DNA of 64,000 nt, from assembly GCA_035771165.1 (NCBI GenBank), contig JAWNZC010000311.1:2147501-2211500 (forward strand), read 5' to 3'. The notes under the pieces are model-generated. The model was given only the letters and a program-made list of their open reading frames with translations. It did not search any database and was not told the DNA's origin. This DNA is from Paragorgia papillata (Eukaryota > Cnidaria > Anthozoa > Scleralcyonacea > Coralliidae). Positions 26,501 through 34,053 of the stretch are shown here, piece by piece (the first letter of the stretch is position 1; each line of letters opens with the position of its first letter). Made by a program: the position numbers and the translations under genes.

Positions 26501-27340
26501 TGGTTTGTATTTTGTTATGAAAATTTCTAAACCTTTAACATAAAGTAACCTCCATCCAGATCCTCTTCTTTGAAATACTGACAGACTTTCTAACATTTTT
26601 CCACACATTTTTCTGTATTCTTCACTGGCATCTTCTTTTGAAATAATTGAATGGGTTTTACTTCTGAAGTAGACCAGTTCTTCGTTGTTGTTGGCGTCTT
26701 TTAACACACAAACAAGGATTGTGTTTACCTTTTTTCCAACACTTGCGGTGTTGTTAATTAGGTTTTCGACGTTTTCTGCGACGCCATAGACGAATGCTCT
26801 TGGATCGTTAGCTCTATCGCCATTAATTTCCCATTTTTCTGTGTTTTTACGTATAGCTCTTGAAACAATTGTTGGTAGAAAGCTGTTGTTGTTGAATTTT
26901 TCTACCATTTTTGCTTTTGCGTTGACGTTGTTCCACAGCTTGTTGCTTAGCTTTTCGCGAATATTGGCGAGTTTTTTTGATCCTTTCCATTTCTTTCCTT
27001 CGATGATGTTGAATTGACGTTTGGACTCTTGTTTGATTTCTTTTCGCCACTTGATGGTTTCCTTGTGTTGTTTCTTTTTCAAAGCTTTGAGTTCTTGCTT
27101 GTTCCATTGTTTTTTTGCTTTTTCCAGAACGACGTTCATTTTTTGCTGTAATTTTTGTTTGACTTTTTCTTGTTGACGCTTGACTTTTTCTTGTTGACGT
27201 TTTTCTTCTTGCTGTTGTCGTTGAATTTGTCGCTGAAGTCTTGTTTTTTCTTGTTGATGTTTTTCTTCTTGTTTTTGAACTTGACGTTTGTTTTTAAGTT
27301 CAAGTTTTTTAATATATTCAGTAATATTAGTATTCCACAT
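23492..27340 (-). CDS. POLB: Protein-primed family-B DNA polymerase with zinc-finger and endonuclease VII-like insert
   Basis: This 1282-residue polymerase should replicate the linear element from protein-capped ends. Residues 1-150 form a Lys/Gln-rich coiled coil. Around 300-320 is INIENDGNQCFKYAV, a Cys-containing motif reminiscent of OTU-like or other cysteine-protease folds (uncertain). A C2H2 finger spans 423-446. Exo I is FVIYADFESF (D478), Exo II NLEGYDAHLF (about 624-633) and Exo III YLKTDVLLLADV (about 786-797). An endonuclease VII-like CxxC...DHCH...GKYRGAAHNKCN zinc module lies at 574-610. Polymerase motif A is LDANNLYG (about 885-892), B is KLMNNSVFGKTMEN (1020-1033), C is DTDS (1120-1123) and KLYAYK is at 1194. 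All catalytic residues are present. The last 22 codons lie inside the TIR. The start follows a TATAATAAA box with a short leader. Confidence 0.96.
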   Translation of the reverse strand: MWNTNITEYIKKLELKNKRQVQKQEEKHQQEKTRLQRQIQRQQQEEKRQQEKVKRQQEKVKQKLQQKMNVVLEKAKKQWNKQELKALKKKQHKETIKWRKEIKQESKRQFNIIEGKKWKGSKKLANIREKLSNKLWNNVNAKAKMVEKFNNNSFLPTIVSRAIRKNTEKWEINGDRANDPRAFVYGVAENVENLINNTASVGKKVNTILVCVLKDANNNEELVYFRSKTHSIISKEDASEEYRKMCGKMLESLSVFQRRGSGWRLLYVKGLEIFITKYKPVNGKSYKPLPKFLSSKKAIINIENDGNQCFKYAVTRALNPVERDGGRVTKALKLQAEKLNWFKVVFPMKLKDITKFETTNEICINVFGFEDETKKVFPLRVSKNYYKEKINLFLYNEHYSVVNDIGKLLSSQLSKKKASKHICLRCLNAFGTKELLSNHLEVCNTHDIQIHEYPKEGAKTYFKQYQKTTDVPFVIYADFESFIKPIETVQKNNDESHTTAYQHHQPSGYCYTVKCIDESIFQNKTVLYTMENEDEDIGKKFVESVEQEMKEIYEITKQIKPIQMSKTQEKEFRCVKNCYVCSETLNADRVRDHCHLTGKYRGAAHNKCNLKMKTPKFVPVLFHNLEGYDAHLFIKSLGLSEGKINCIPKTDEKYISFSKEVVMETITENEKTRNVKYELRFLDSLKFTLSSLDGLVKNLGSDQFKSVEQGFNGYSETQVNLLKKKGVFPYEFMSGFEKLSYPQLPNKSEFFSKLNNTHISNEDYKHAQNVWTEFNCQTMRDYHNLYLKTDVLLLADVMEGFRDVCKKNYGLDPLWYYTSPGLAWDAALKLTKVKLELITDPDMYLMTEKGIRGGISTITKRYAKANNKYMPNFKLNELNVFLAYLDANNLYGWAMSKKLPVRDFRWLEQKQLETWKSVPCILEVDLEYPQELHELHNEYPLAAERLSVDGVNKLIPNLMNKEKYVIHHEALKQCLELGLKLTKIHRGITFVEEAWLKPYIKLNTDLRTKATSDFEKDFFKLMNNSVFGKTMENVRNRVDVKLVTNEGQLEKLAKKSNFDRVNIFTENLVAVHMKKTTVKLNKPIYLGMSILDISKTLMYDFHYNYIKPKYGEKASLLFTDTDSLCYEIQTDDFYKDISNDVSSWFDTSNFPKEHSDSAGNPSGIQTGVNKKVIGMFKDEAGGKQITEFVGLRSKLYAYKMNSGSEEKKCKGVKKGVVKNEITFQDYKDCVFSKKHLMKGMNTFRSRQHEIYTEHINKIALSANDDKRIILPDGIQTLAIGHC

Positions 27341-27357
27341 TTTATCCCTTTATTATA

Positions 27358-27428
27358 GTAAGATTTTGCAAAAAAAAAATCGATTTAATTTCATATATAT
27401 ATAATATATGAAATTTTTTAAAAAAAGG
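27358..27428 (-). terminator. AT-rich hairpin between the 105-residue gene and PolB
   Basis: AATTTCATATATAT is mirrored by ATATATGAAATT with a homopolymer run on each side. A near copy lies at 39292-39348. The PolB box TATAATAAA sits beside it at 27346-27356. The role as terminator or 3'-end signal is inferred from position and shape. Confidence 0.5.
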
Positions 27429-27450
27429 AAGTGTAATATTAAAAAACTAA

Positions 27451-27768
27451 CTATTTGGTAACGGAATACAAACACCCTTTTATTAATACAGTTTTTTCTT
27501 TTAGAAATTTGTAAATGTAATTTGGATTTACATTAAGGTGTTTTGCTGCTTTGTATATGCTTGGAAATTGTAAAATTTCGCCGTTTCCCATATTTTTGAT
27601 TGTAATTGGAATTGGTGTTCCAATTTTGTTTTTGTTATGTGTATCAAATGCTTGGTTTCTTACTAACGTAAGACCAAGTTTTTCGCATAAGGTTTTACTA
27701 TTCATTTTTGAAAAGTATTTGATTCCTCTTTCTTTTCCCATTTGTCTTAATTTTCTTATTGTATACAT
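27451..27768 (-). CDS. Small SAP plus NUMOD1-like DNA-binding protein
   Basis: This protein has 105 residues. The N-terminus (IRKLRQMGKERGIKYFSKMN, about 4-33) has the spacing of a SAP or Rho-N-like helix-extension-helix DNA-binding motif. The C-terminus (about 66-103, FPSIYKAAKHLNVNPNYIY) fits the NUMOD1 helix-turn-helix found with homing endonucleases: S-I-x-x-A-A-x-x-L-x-V-x-x-x-x-I, then K-G. A role as a sequence-specific regulator of the element is an inference. Its promoter carries GTCCCACTTT and TATATAATAAA, like the genes starting at 38742 and 40888. Confidence 0.75.
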   Translation of the reverse strand: MYTIRKLRQMGKERGIKYFSKMNSKTLCEKLGLTLVRNQAFDTHNKNKIGTPIPITIKNMGNGEILQFPSIYKAAKHLNVNPNYIYKFLKEKTVLIKGCLYSVTK

Positions 27769-27957
27769 TGTTATTTATTATATATCTTTTTAAAAGTTGT
27801 CCCACTTTAAATACTGATTTTTAACTTTAAAGTTAAAGTTAACTTTAACTTTAACTTTAGTACATTTCTTTATTATACTAAAAAAAAAAAGTTGTCCCAC
27901 CAAAATGGTTCCAAAAATGGTTCCAAAAAGTTGTCCCACTTTAAATTACTATAATAA
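27769..27957. promoter_or_regulatory. Divergent regulatory region with GTCCCACTTT boxes and TGGTTCCAAAAA iterons
   Basis: It contains AAAGTTGTCCCACTTTAA twice (about 27796 and 27926) plus one GTTGTCCCACC (about 27890). Two TGGTTCCAAAAA units lie at 27904-27930, and a run of TTAAAGTTAACTTTAACTTTAA at about 27820-27860 is self-complementary in part. TATATAATAAA faces left to the 105-residue gene, and ACTATAATAAATG faces right to the 166-residue gene. Confidence 0.7.
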
Positions 27958-28458
27958 ATGGTTTACAAAATATTTAACTTCAATCATGTCTCAAAAGATT
28001 TAACTGAAGACCAAATGACGAGATTTAAGGAAATGTATACACACTACCACAGGTTAACAAAATGTTATGAGAGAATGTATAAAAAAAGCAAGTACAAAGA
28101 CAACATTTTTATGTTTTTGAAAGTACTCTTAATATCTGGTAGCACTGGTGGAACTGTACTGGGTTGCATTACACTTAATCCATTGATTTTAGGTGCGATG
28201 TCGGGACTAGGTCTTTTGATAGCTGGTTATATGCGAAAAGCTAATTTATCAAAAGCGGTGGATAGAAACAGGTTTGCCTTCAAAAATTATAGAAAGGTGT
28301 TGAATAAACTTAGAGAGTTTATGCGAGGGGTTCACTTTGATCAGGCTCAGTTTGATGGGGAGCTGATGGTGATTGACGATTTGGTTCTAGAGATGTGTTC
28401 TGAGATTTCGGACAGTGTTGACAAGTGGTATGCTCAGGAATACGAGAGTAGTTCTTGA
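27958..28458 (+). CDS. Two-helix membrane protein (SLATT-like topology)
   Basis: This 166-residue protein has a basic Tyr-rich N-terminus (HYHRLTKCYERMYKKSKYK). Two hydrophobic segments run from about residue 50 to 92, separated by a short Asn-Pro turn (TLNPLIL). A helical cytosolic tail follows (NRFAFKNYRKVLNKLREF). This layout resembles SLATT-type two-TM proteins and similar uncharacterised Polinton proteins; the assignment is only topological. ATAATAAATG sets the start. The 3' 140 bp overlap the minus-strand gene 28319-28600. Confidence 0.7.
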   Translation: MVYKIFNFNHVSKDLTEDQMTRFKEMYTHYHRLTKCYERMYKKSKYKDNIFMFLKVLLISGSTGGTVLGCITLNPLILGAMSGLGLLIAGYMRKANLSKAVDRNRFAFKNYRKVLNKLREFMRGVHFDQAQFDGELMVIDDLVLEMCSEISDSVDKWYAQEYESSS

Positions 28459-28600
28459 CTGTTTTGTTTGTCCAACCCATTTGCACGTTTCCTTCTATTG
28501 TTTCAGAATCTTTTCCGAAACTGATACCAAGCTGGAATCCTTTTTTTGTATTATGGTTTTTGTTGAGTTTTTCTTTTGTTTTACTTTTTGAGTTTCCCAT
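28319..28600 (-). CDS. Small protein with an N-myristoylation-like start, tail-to-tail overlap
   Basis: This 93-residue ORF starts MGNSKSKTKEK, a good match to a myristoylation signal (Gly2, Ser at position 6 of the motif, basic residues after). A TTTAATAAAATG context precedes it, like its neighbours. The first half (KKGFQLGISFGKD, NVQMGWTNKTV) is protein-like; the second half overlaps the convergent 166-residue gene and is Ser/Pro/Gln-rich. It may act at membranes. The overlap makes the C-terminal half less certain. Confidence 0.5.
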   Translation of the reverse strand: MGNSKSKTKEKLNKNHNTKKGFQLGISFGKDSETIEGNVQMGWTNKTVKNYSRIPEHTTCQHCPKSQNTSLEPNRQSPSAPHQTEPDQSEPLA

Positions 28601-28622
28601 TTTATTAAAAATGGGAAATTAA
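28594..28622. terminator. Hairpin over the start of the 28600 gene
   Basis: TTTCCCATTTT is mirrored by AAAATGGGAAA. It lies just after the stop of the upstream minus-strand gene (28635) and includes the ATG of the next gene. Confidence 0.4.
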
Positions 28623-28634
28623 AATAACAATGTT

Positions 28635-29165
28635 TTAATCAGTATTAACTCCACCGTTATCGGAATTAATAGTATTGCTACTACTGTTGCTTGCACTAGA
28701 ATCCTGATTACTTTGTACTTCATCTTGTGTTTCTTTATTTACTTCGTTTTCGGGTTTGTCCCACATATGTTTTGCTAGTATTAGTCCACCTGAAAACAAA
28801 CCAATCATAGGGATGTAGGGGGATACCTTCATAACCATTGTTTTAACATCGTCATGGAAAAGTTTGTTAGATGATAGTTCTTTGTCTAAGTTTCCGTTGT
28901 TTTCAACCATATTTAGTTGTTCCATTAATGTTGAGAACTTAGAAATAAGGCTTTCAGTTAACTGTGAGTTGACCTTATCCATTTGATCGCGTTGATGGTT
29001 TTCCTTGATTTTTTCTAGTGCGGATTGACTTGCCTTTTTGATATATTTTTCTGAGTATTTGATTTCTTTTGCGGCAGACAAGCGGATTAGCTCATCTCTA
29101 AGATTGTTGTTTTCGTGTTGTACGTTTGGTTGTATGTTTTCAAAGTTAAGTTCTTCTGTGTTCAT
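28635..29165 (-). CDS. Coiled-coil, single-pass membrane protein
   Basis: The product has 176 residues. Residues 20-85 are highly charged and helical. One hydrophobic segment (about 110-131, SPYIPMIGLFSGGLILA) is followed by a Ser/Asn-rich tail. The start codon overlaps the stop of the upstream 437-residue gene (AAATGA), so the two are tightly coupled. Probably a virion or membrane-associated protein; not recognised by family. Confidence 0.75.
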   Translation of the reverse strand: MNTEELNFENIQPNVQHENNNLRDELIRLSAAKEIKYSEKYIKKASQSALEKIKENHQRDQMDKVNSQLTESLISKFSTLMEQLNMVENNGNLDKELSSNKLFHDDVKTMVMKVSPYIPMIGLFSGGLILAKHMWDKPENEVNKETQDEVQSNQDSSASNSSSNTINSDNGGVNTD

Positions 29166-30475
29166 TTATTACTATCTTTTTTTGGTAAAAGTGCTTTTAC
29201 GTTTCTGTAAAGAATATAAGCAAAAGCAATAGCTAAAACCCACAAATGTTTTGACAGCCATAGCAATCCTTTTGAACCAAGTAACAACATTTTGGTGAGT
29301 AACTTAAATAACGTCATCACCACAGGTAGAGCGGCTTGTAACATCTTTAACTGCATTTTTGCTAGTTTTACCGTAGTTTTTGCAAGTGCAGCAGCCGCTT
29401 TTGCTGCTAGTTTTGCGGCTTTGGTTAATCCTTTTTTTCCAGCTATGACCACAGTTGTTATAATTCCACCAATAGTTATAGCCACTGCTGACAAACTTGT
29501 AAGGTTTTCTTTAACGTATTTTTTAAACTTTTCGTATTTTGTTATTTCATCGTCAGCTATCCTATCTAAGGTTTCTTCCCTTTCAGGTTTTAAGTTATTT
29601 TTTAATCTTAGTTCTTCGGCTTTTAACTTAGCAACATCTGAAATGTCTTTGTAAACAGCTTTTTTTCGGATATCAGCTTCAGCTTTTGCTTTGTCATCCC
29701 AGTACTTAACAGCTATATCAACAGCGTCTAAATTTTCTATGTCATCCGTTGCTAGTATTCCACCAAGTTCTCTTAGTTCTTCATCTGTAAGTTGTGTTCT
29801 ATCAACCGAATTATTACCTATTTCTATTTCAGCTTGAATGTTACCAATAACATTTGCTCTAATTCCATTAACATTTGGTGTACCAGGAAGACTACCAACA
29901 GTTTCCTCAATAGCCCCGTTTGCGGTTCCACCATGTTCAAAACGTGCATTTTCCATAAGTTGGATGTATTTTTGCACAGCCGGTTGCGCTTTTTCACTTG
30001 TACTTAAAACAAATCCTTTTCCTTTTTGAACAACAACTCTTGTTCCGTCATAAAGAATTCCGTTTACCTTTCCAGTTTTTTCACTTATTGAAATTAAACT
30101 TTTGTTAATTAGCTTTTTTGACTCAGGTCCATCTTTCATTACAACTTCCTGGTTAAAGTTGTTTCTTAAAAATTCTTGTCGCGTTCTTGTAATTCTTCTT
30201 TTCTCAGAGGTTTCCCATCGCTTATATTTGTTTTGTATTGTATTTTCTTCAACGTTTTCTTCAACTGTTACGTTAGGGTCTTGTGCTTTTACCCACGCAT
30301 CCGAATCAAACGGCTCTAAATCTGGTCTTCCTTCCAGATCAATGTTTTCATCATAGTCATCATCATCATAACCACCAAAGTCGTCATTATCATTGTCCAT
30401 AAAGCTTGTTTCCTCTTCACCGCGCATTTCCGCTTCATTGTTTTCATTAAAGGTATCAAATTCAAATCCTTCCAT
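29162..30475 (-). CDS. Probable virion core or membrane-active protein with acidic N-terminus
   Basis: The product has 437 residues. The first 70 are strongly acidic (DDDDYDENIDL). The middle is charged. From about 330 it is hydrophobic (AVAITIGGIITTVVIAG), followed by an Ala/Lys amphipathic helix (AAKLAAKAAAALAKTTVKLA) and two more hydrophobic segments to the end. Such a tail suits a membrane-disrupting or DNA/membrane-binding structural protein, in the manner of adenovirus core or pVI-type proteins; this is analogy, not detected homology. It is followed at once by the 176-residue gene and preceded by integrase with only 5 bp between, so the three form a tight cluster. Confidence 0.7.
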   Translation of the reverse strand: MEGFEFDTFNENNEAEMRGEEETSFMDNDNDDFGGYDDDDYDENIDLEGRPDLEPFDSDAWVKAQDPNVTVEENVEENTIQNKYKRWETSEKRRITRTRQEFLRNNFNQEVVMKDGPESKKLINKSLISISEKTGKVNGILYDGTRVVVQKGKGFVLSTSEKAQPAVQKYIQLMENARFEHGGTANGAIEETVGSLPGTPNVNGIRANVIGNIQAEIEIGNNSVDRTQLTDEELRELGGILATDDIENLDAVDIAVKYWDDKAKAEADIRKKAVYKDISDVAKLKAEELRLKNNLKPEREETLDRIADDEITKYEKFKKYVKENLTSLSAVAITIGGIITTVVIAGKKGLTKAAKLAAKAAAALAKTTVKLAKMQLKMLQAALPVVMTLFKLLTKMLLLGSKGLLWLSKHLWVLAIAFAYILYRNVKALLPKKDSNK

Positions 30476-30480
30476 TTTAT

Positions 30481-31443
30481 TTATTGTATAACTCGGACCA
30501 ACTCTTCATCGTAAAACTTACCAATAACATTTTCACCTGAGTTGTCTTCAATGTTGTACATCACCGGATCACCGCGAAACACAGCTGATATTTTAAAAAC
30601 TTCACTTGTAAAATTAGGGTCATACCCCTTTGCAAAGTTCTTTTTGTATTTGTATATTCTTACATAATCGCCAACCTTAAATTTGGGTGTTGGAAATTTT
30701 GTTGGTGGTAAACCGTATAAAGTTAGAAATACCTCATCCTGATTATTAGAATTAACGCTATTGGGTTTTCTTTTGATGGTTGAGTGAAATGTGTTGTTAT
30801 AACTTTTGGTGAGTTTGTCTAAAACTGGTAACCAAGTTTTAGTTTGTTCAGCGGTAAAATATTTCCACATTCTAGTTTTTAATGTTCTGTTGAATCTTTC
30901 TACAATAGCTGCCTTACGTTCTGAAAGTGTTGAAAAGTATTCTATGTCATGAGATTTTAAAAGGGATTTCACTCCAACATTATAAAATTCATTACCATTA
31001 TCAAACTGAACAACCTCGGGATACTTTTGAAAATGATGTTTAAATTCCTTTAACATTTTACCAACTCCTTCTACCATACTTTCTGTATTTTTTCTGTGCA
31101 CAGGAACGGTAAAAGCAAACCTACTTAAAATTTCAACTCCTGTTAATATCCAGTTAAATCTTTTGTTTACAAAACTAAACTTAGCCATATCCACTACGTC
31201 CATTTGAAGCTGGTCGGCTAAATTTTTAACGAAAGTCCTTTGCGTTCTACGTGGTTTTCTTAGCGGTTTGTGTAGTGTGTATGTACTTTGTGAAGACAAC
31301 CACTCCTTAACTAACTTTCTTGTAACTCCTTCCACATTTTTTTCAACCGCCTTTTGGTAAAGCTTTTCCGCACTTTGGTAACCGGTTACAGGATTGTAAT
31401 ATATGTTTCTTAACTCAAGGTCAAGTAAAGTTAAAGCAGTCAT
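30481..31443 (-). CDS. INT: Retroviral-type (DDE) integrase of Polinton
   Basis: This 320-residue protein inserts the element and makes the 6-bp target duplication. The catalytic triad is visible: D82 (QMDVVDM), D148 (VQFDNGNEF) and E182 (VERFNRTLK), with 33 residues between the last two. The C-terminus (PKFKVGDYVRIYKYKKNFAKG, then an EE-L end) is the SH3/chromo-like DNA-binding domain. No HHCC zinc finger is seen at the N-terminus. All key residues are intact. The gene diverges from the 490-residue gene at 31460 through a palindromic start region. Confidence 0.95.
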   Translation of the reverse strand: MTALTLLDLELRNIYYNPVTGYQSAEKLYQKAVEKNVEGVTRKLVKEWLSSQSTYTLHKPLRKPRRTQRTFVKNLADQLQMDVVDMAKFSFVNKRFNWILTGVEILSRFAFTVPVHRKNTESMVEGVGKMLKEFKHHFQKYPEVVQFDNGNEFYNVGVKSLLKSHDIEYFSTLSERKAAIVERFNRTLKTRMWKYFTAEQTKTWLPVLDKLTKSYNNTFHSTIKRKPNSVNSNNQDEVFLTLYGLPPTKFPTPKFKVGDYVRIYKYKKNFAKGYDPNFTSEVFKISAVFRGDPVMYNIEDNSGENVIGKFYDEELVRVIQ

Positions 31444-31462
31444 TTTATTTATAAATAAAATG
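31441..31462. promoter_or_regulatory. Perfectly palindromic divergent start region
   Basis: The 22 bp from the integrase start codon (31443-31441, minus) to the next start codon (31460-31462, plus) are a perfect inverted repeat. Each half reads TATAAATAAAATG outward, and 16 bp separate the two ATGs. One site must serve both directions. Confidence 0.85.
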
Positions 31463-32932
31463 ATGACTAATGTTTACTCACCAAAAGAACTACAACGTCT
31501 TAAGACATTATATGAAAAAGACTACAAAGGTGTAGTTAAAGGCGGACCAATAGAAAAAGCCAAACTTCGTAATGAGTTTTTAGAAAAATATCCAAATGCT
31601 GATGTAAGCAGGTTTATTTTTTCTATTTGGCTTAATAACAAAGGAGAGGTTGACTCAAGGGAGGTGCTTTTTAAATTAAATGACTCCTCAACTATCAACA
31701 TCACATCAGACACCTTTAAAAACAACCCTGATTGGGTTAACTACCTATACTGGCCAAAAGAATGGTCTGTCACCCAAGATTCACCGGATCCTGGACTTAA
31801 TGAAAAATTCACATTAAACTTAAATGTCTTTGCTATTTTTGTAACTGAAAAGAAAAAGTTTACAGCACATTTTGAAGAACTAAATACAACTTACGTAAAA
31901 CCAGCCAACGAATCAGAGAAACCATATTCAAAAGAAGACTTTGATTACTTAAATAATCCATACTTTACAGCAATAGCAGCTACTTATGTTGCTACCAATT
32001 TGTGTGGAATTTCAGAAAAACATTTTTTAAACAAAATTCCAAGAGCAAGATCAAATATAATTACAAGTATAACCCAGTACCACCTTGCCTACCATTTAAG
32101 AAGGTTTTTACGAAACCCAAAAAAACTTAAAAAATATATGTCAGGAAAACATTTAGATTTTTTACAAGAACACACACCAGTTAGAAAAATTTGGAGGACA
32201 CAATACAGTGACACGACAACGAAACTAGAAGATTTTTTAAAACAGCAAGAAAGTCTAGGTTATATTATAAGAAACATGAGGTATGTAAAAAACCATGCAA
32301 ATTACATTAATTACGGAGCAAATTTAAAATATGAAAAATATATGGGAGGCAAACCAAAAGAAGGTAATGATTACCAGCTTTTTATTCCAAAAACCTCAAA
32401 TGGAATAACACCATTAGGACAAAAACTATTTCAACAATCTATAGAAAGCTATGTTTACTGTATTTTAGGTGCGCAAGCAAGAACCAGATGGAGTATCATA
32501 GATCAAGGAGCCAAAAGTACACAAACGCAGGATGTTTTCTTAAAACTTGTTAAAGACACAATAGCTCAAGATGAAACAACTGTTGCCATTTCAAATATGC
32601 GTACAGCTATCAAAAGTACCAATGTAATTCTAAATTTTGCCGTTTCACCGGGTTTAATTCTTATTCCGTCGGATATGAGAATTCTTATTAATCCTATTAG
32701 CGGATTTAACAACACACTAACACTGGCAACAGGTAAGATGACATTTGGCAACAATAAGAATATTAACAAAGTGGTTAATATTCCACAGCAGAGCGTAACA
32801 ACTCGGTTACCAGCAAAACAGCAGAGCGTAACAACTCGGTTACCAGCAAACCATGATTCACCGCTTGTATTACCATTAGTTTTTGGAGCTTTTCTTACTG
32901 GCACCTTTCTCACATTCTATAAGTTTTTCTAA
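31460..32932 (+). CDS. Large conserved-type Polinton protein with C-terminal membrane anchor, unknown function
   Basis: The protein has 490 residues from MMTNVYSPK; an upstream ATG at 31403 lies inside integrase and lacks the start motif. The N-terminal half is hydrophilic with many aromatic residues (NNPDWVNYLYWPKEW). A Lys/Arg-rich centre follows (YHLRRFLRNPKKLKKYM). Near 430-450 the 11-residue unit QQSVTTRLPA(K/N) occurs twice. The last 22 residues are a hydrophobic anchor (LPLVFGAFLTGTFLTFYKFF). It might be a structural or receptor-related protein; I do not recognise it. Confidence 0.8.
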   Translation: MMTNVYSPKELQRLKTLYEKDYKGVVKGGPIEKAKLRNEFLEKYPNADVSRFIFSIWLNNKGEVDSREVLFKLNDSSTINITSDTFKNNPDWVNYLYWPKEWSVTQDSPDPGLNEKFTLNLNVFAIFVTEKKKFTAHFEELNTTYVKPANESEKPYSKEDFDYLNNPYFTAIAATYVATNLCGISEKHFLNKIPRARSNIITSITQYHLAYHLRRFLRNPKKLKKYMSGKHLDFLQEHTPVRKIWRTQYSDTTTKLEDFLKQQESLGYIIRNMRYVKNHANYINYGANLKYEKYMGGKPKEGNDYQLFIPKTSNGITPLGQKLFQQSIESYVYCILGAQARTRWSIIDQGAKSTQTQDVFLKLVKDTIAQDETTVAISNMRTAIKSTNVILNFAVSPGLILIPSDMRILINPISGFNNTLTLATGKMTFGNNKNINKVVNIPQQSVTTRLPAKQQSVTTRLPANHDSPLVLPLVFGAFLTGTFLTFYKFF

Positions 32933-33448
32933 TTAGCCATACTTTCTGTACATCCAGCTAAGACTCATCAACAAACAGTCTGCCATATCATCTGCTTTTT
33001 TAACATCAAGTAAAAGTAAGGTTTCTTGATCTCCACGTTCTTCCATTATTTTTTTAGCGTGTTGTACAGCCCACTTTTTACGCGATCTGTGATCGCCAAG
33101 CTTAACCCCAAACACACTTGTTTTAAATTTTGGGGAGTACAGTTCTAGTTCCACGTTAGGATACAGCAAAGAAACTAAGGTCCAAACGTGTTGCATTAAC
33201 CGGACACAGTTTGTGTTTTGTCTAACTTGTTTTTCTATTAAAACATTAGTAACCGCAAATGTTTTAAAAACATTTTGAATGATACCAGAAACGCTATTGA
33301 GAACCGCAGTTGAAACCTCCTTTCTCCCATTTTTTGCCAAACATGAATTTTTTAGTTCTTTCACACAACCAGAAAGCGGATCCTTTGTATATTCTTCCAC
33401 ACTGTAACAAAAATTTTTAATTCCAATGTCTATGGATAATATTAACAT
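32933..33448 (-). CDS. RuvC-like Holliday-junction resolvase (poxvirus A22-type fold)
   Basis: This 171-residue protein has the RNase H-like resolvase signature. The first acidic residue is D7 in LSIDIGIKNF, the second is E72 in VLIEKQ, and the last acidic cluster is KKADDMADC (D153, D154, D157). Spacing and total length suit the RuvC/A22/CCE1 family, which resolves branched DNA during replication or packaging. It is convergent with the 490-residue gene (adjacent stops at 32932/32933) and divergent from the 113-residue gene. Replication intermediates joined by the long TIRs are plausible substrates. Confidence 0.88.
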   Translation of the reverse strand: MLILSIDIGIKNFCYSVEEYTKDPLSGCVKELKNSCLAKNGRKEVSTAVLNSVSGIIQNVFKTFAVTNVLIEKQVRQNTNCVRLMQHVWTLVSLLYPNVELELYSPKFKTSVFGVKLGDHRSRKKWAVQHAKKIMEERGDQETLLLLDVKKADDMADCLLMSLSWMYRKYG

Positions 33449-33464
33449 TTATTTTGTATGTTTT

Positions 33465-33640
33465 GACAGCTAGCTATTACATACAAAATAACAAATTTAT
33501 AATACAAAATAGCTAGCTGTATAGCTAGCTATTACATACAAAATAACAAATTTATAATACAAAATAGCTAGCTGTATAGCTAGCTATTACATACAAAATA
33601 ACAAATTTATAATACAAAATAGCAAAAAATAGCAAATGTG
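33465..33640. repeat. Three tandem 55-bp units between divergent genes
   Basis: Units start near 33468, 33523 and 33578. Each contains TAGCTAGCTATTACATAC and AAAATAACAAATTTATAATAC, and the joints form TAGCTAGCTG...AGCTAGCTA palindromes. The location between the resolvase gene and the virion block suits an operator, or an origin or enhancer-like element. Confidence 0.85.
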
Positions 33641-33658
33641 TTAATTTCGTCATAATAA

Positions 33659-34000
33659 ATGAGTGAACAACGAACTATTACAAAACATGAAGAAGCAACA
33701 AGGGTAAAAAACCCAAAAAGAGTTGCACAAGGATACAGACTAGCTGAACTAAGCAAGAACGCAAAAGCTAAGAAAAAGGAAGCCCGTCAACAGCAAAACG
33801 AAGAGCAAAGCGGTGAAGGCGAATCTTTAATGTTACCTGGGCTATCAACATCATTAAGTATAGTTGGTGCTGTAACTGGTATAATAGGAACATACATTGT
33901 ATGGAAGCAGTACACTGGGACAAAAAAAAAAGAAAAAGTAGAACCTAAAAAAGTATCAAAAGAAGTGGTGTTTAACAATCTTGATAACGATGATATATAA
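33659..34000 (+). CDS. Small basic single-pass virion-type protein
   Basis: The protein has 113 residues. The N-terminus is basic with KNPKRVAQGYRLAELSK, a motif style seen in small conserved proteins of Polintons and adintoviruses. One membrane segment (about 62-82) precedes a Lys-rich tail. It opens the rightward virion block. The start follows CATAATAAATG. Confidence 0.75.
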   Translation: MSEQRTITKHEEATRVKNPKRVAQGYRLAELSKNAKAKKKEARQQQNEEQSGEGESLMLPGLSTSLSIVGAVTGIIGTYIVWKQYTGTKKKEKVEPKKVSKEVVFNNLDNDDI

Positions 34001-34053
34001 TTTTATTTAAATTTCGTGACTTTAATTTTGTTATAAAAATTACACTATAATAA

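Noticed and set aside
31403..31459. Upstream start of the 490-residue protein
   Set aside because: Lies within the integrase gene and lacks the start motif, which sits at 31460.
33465..33640. CRISPR array
   Set aside because: Three direct 55-bp units without unique spacers, in an animal mobile element.
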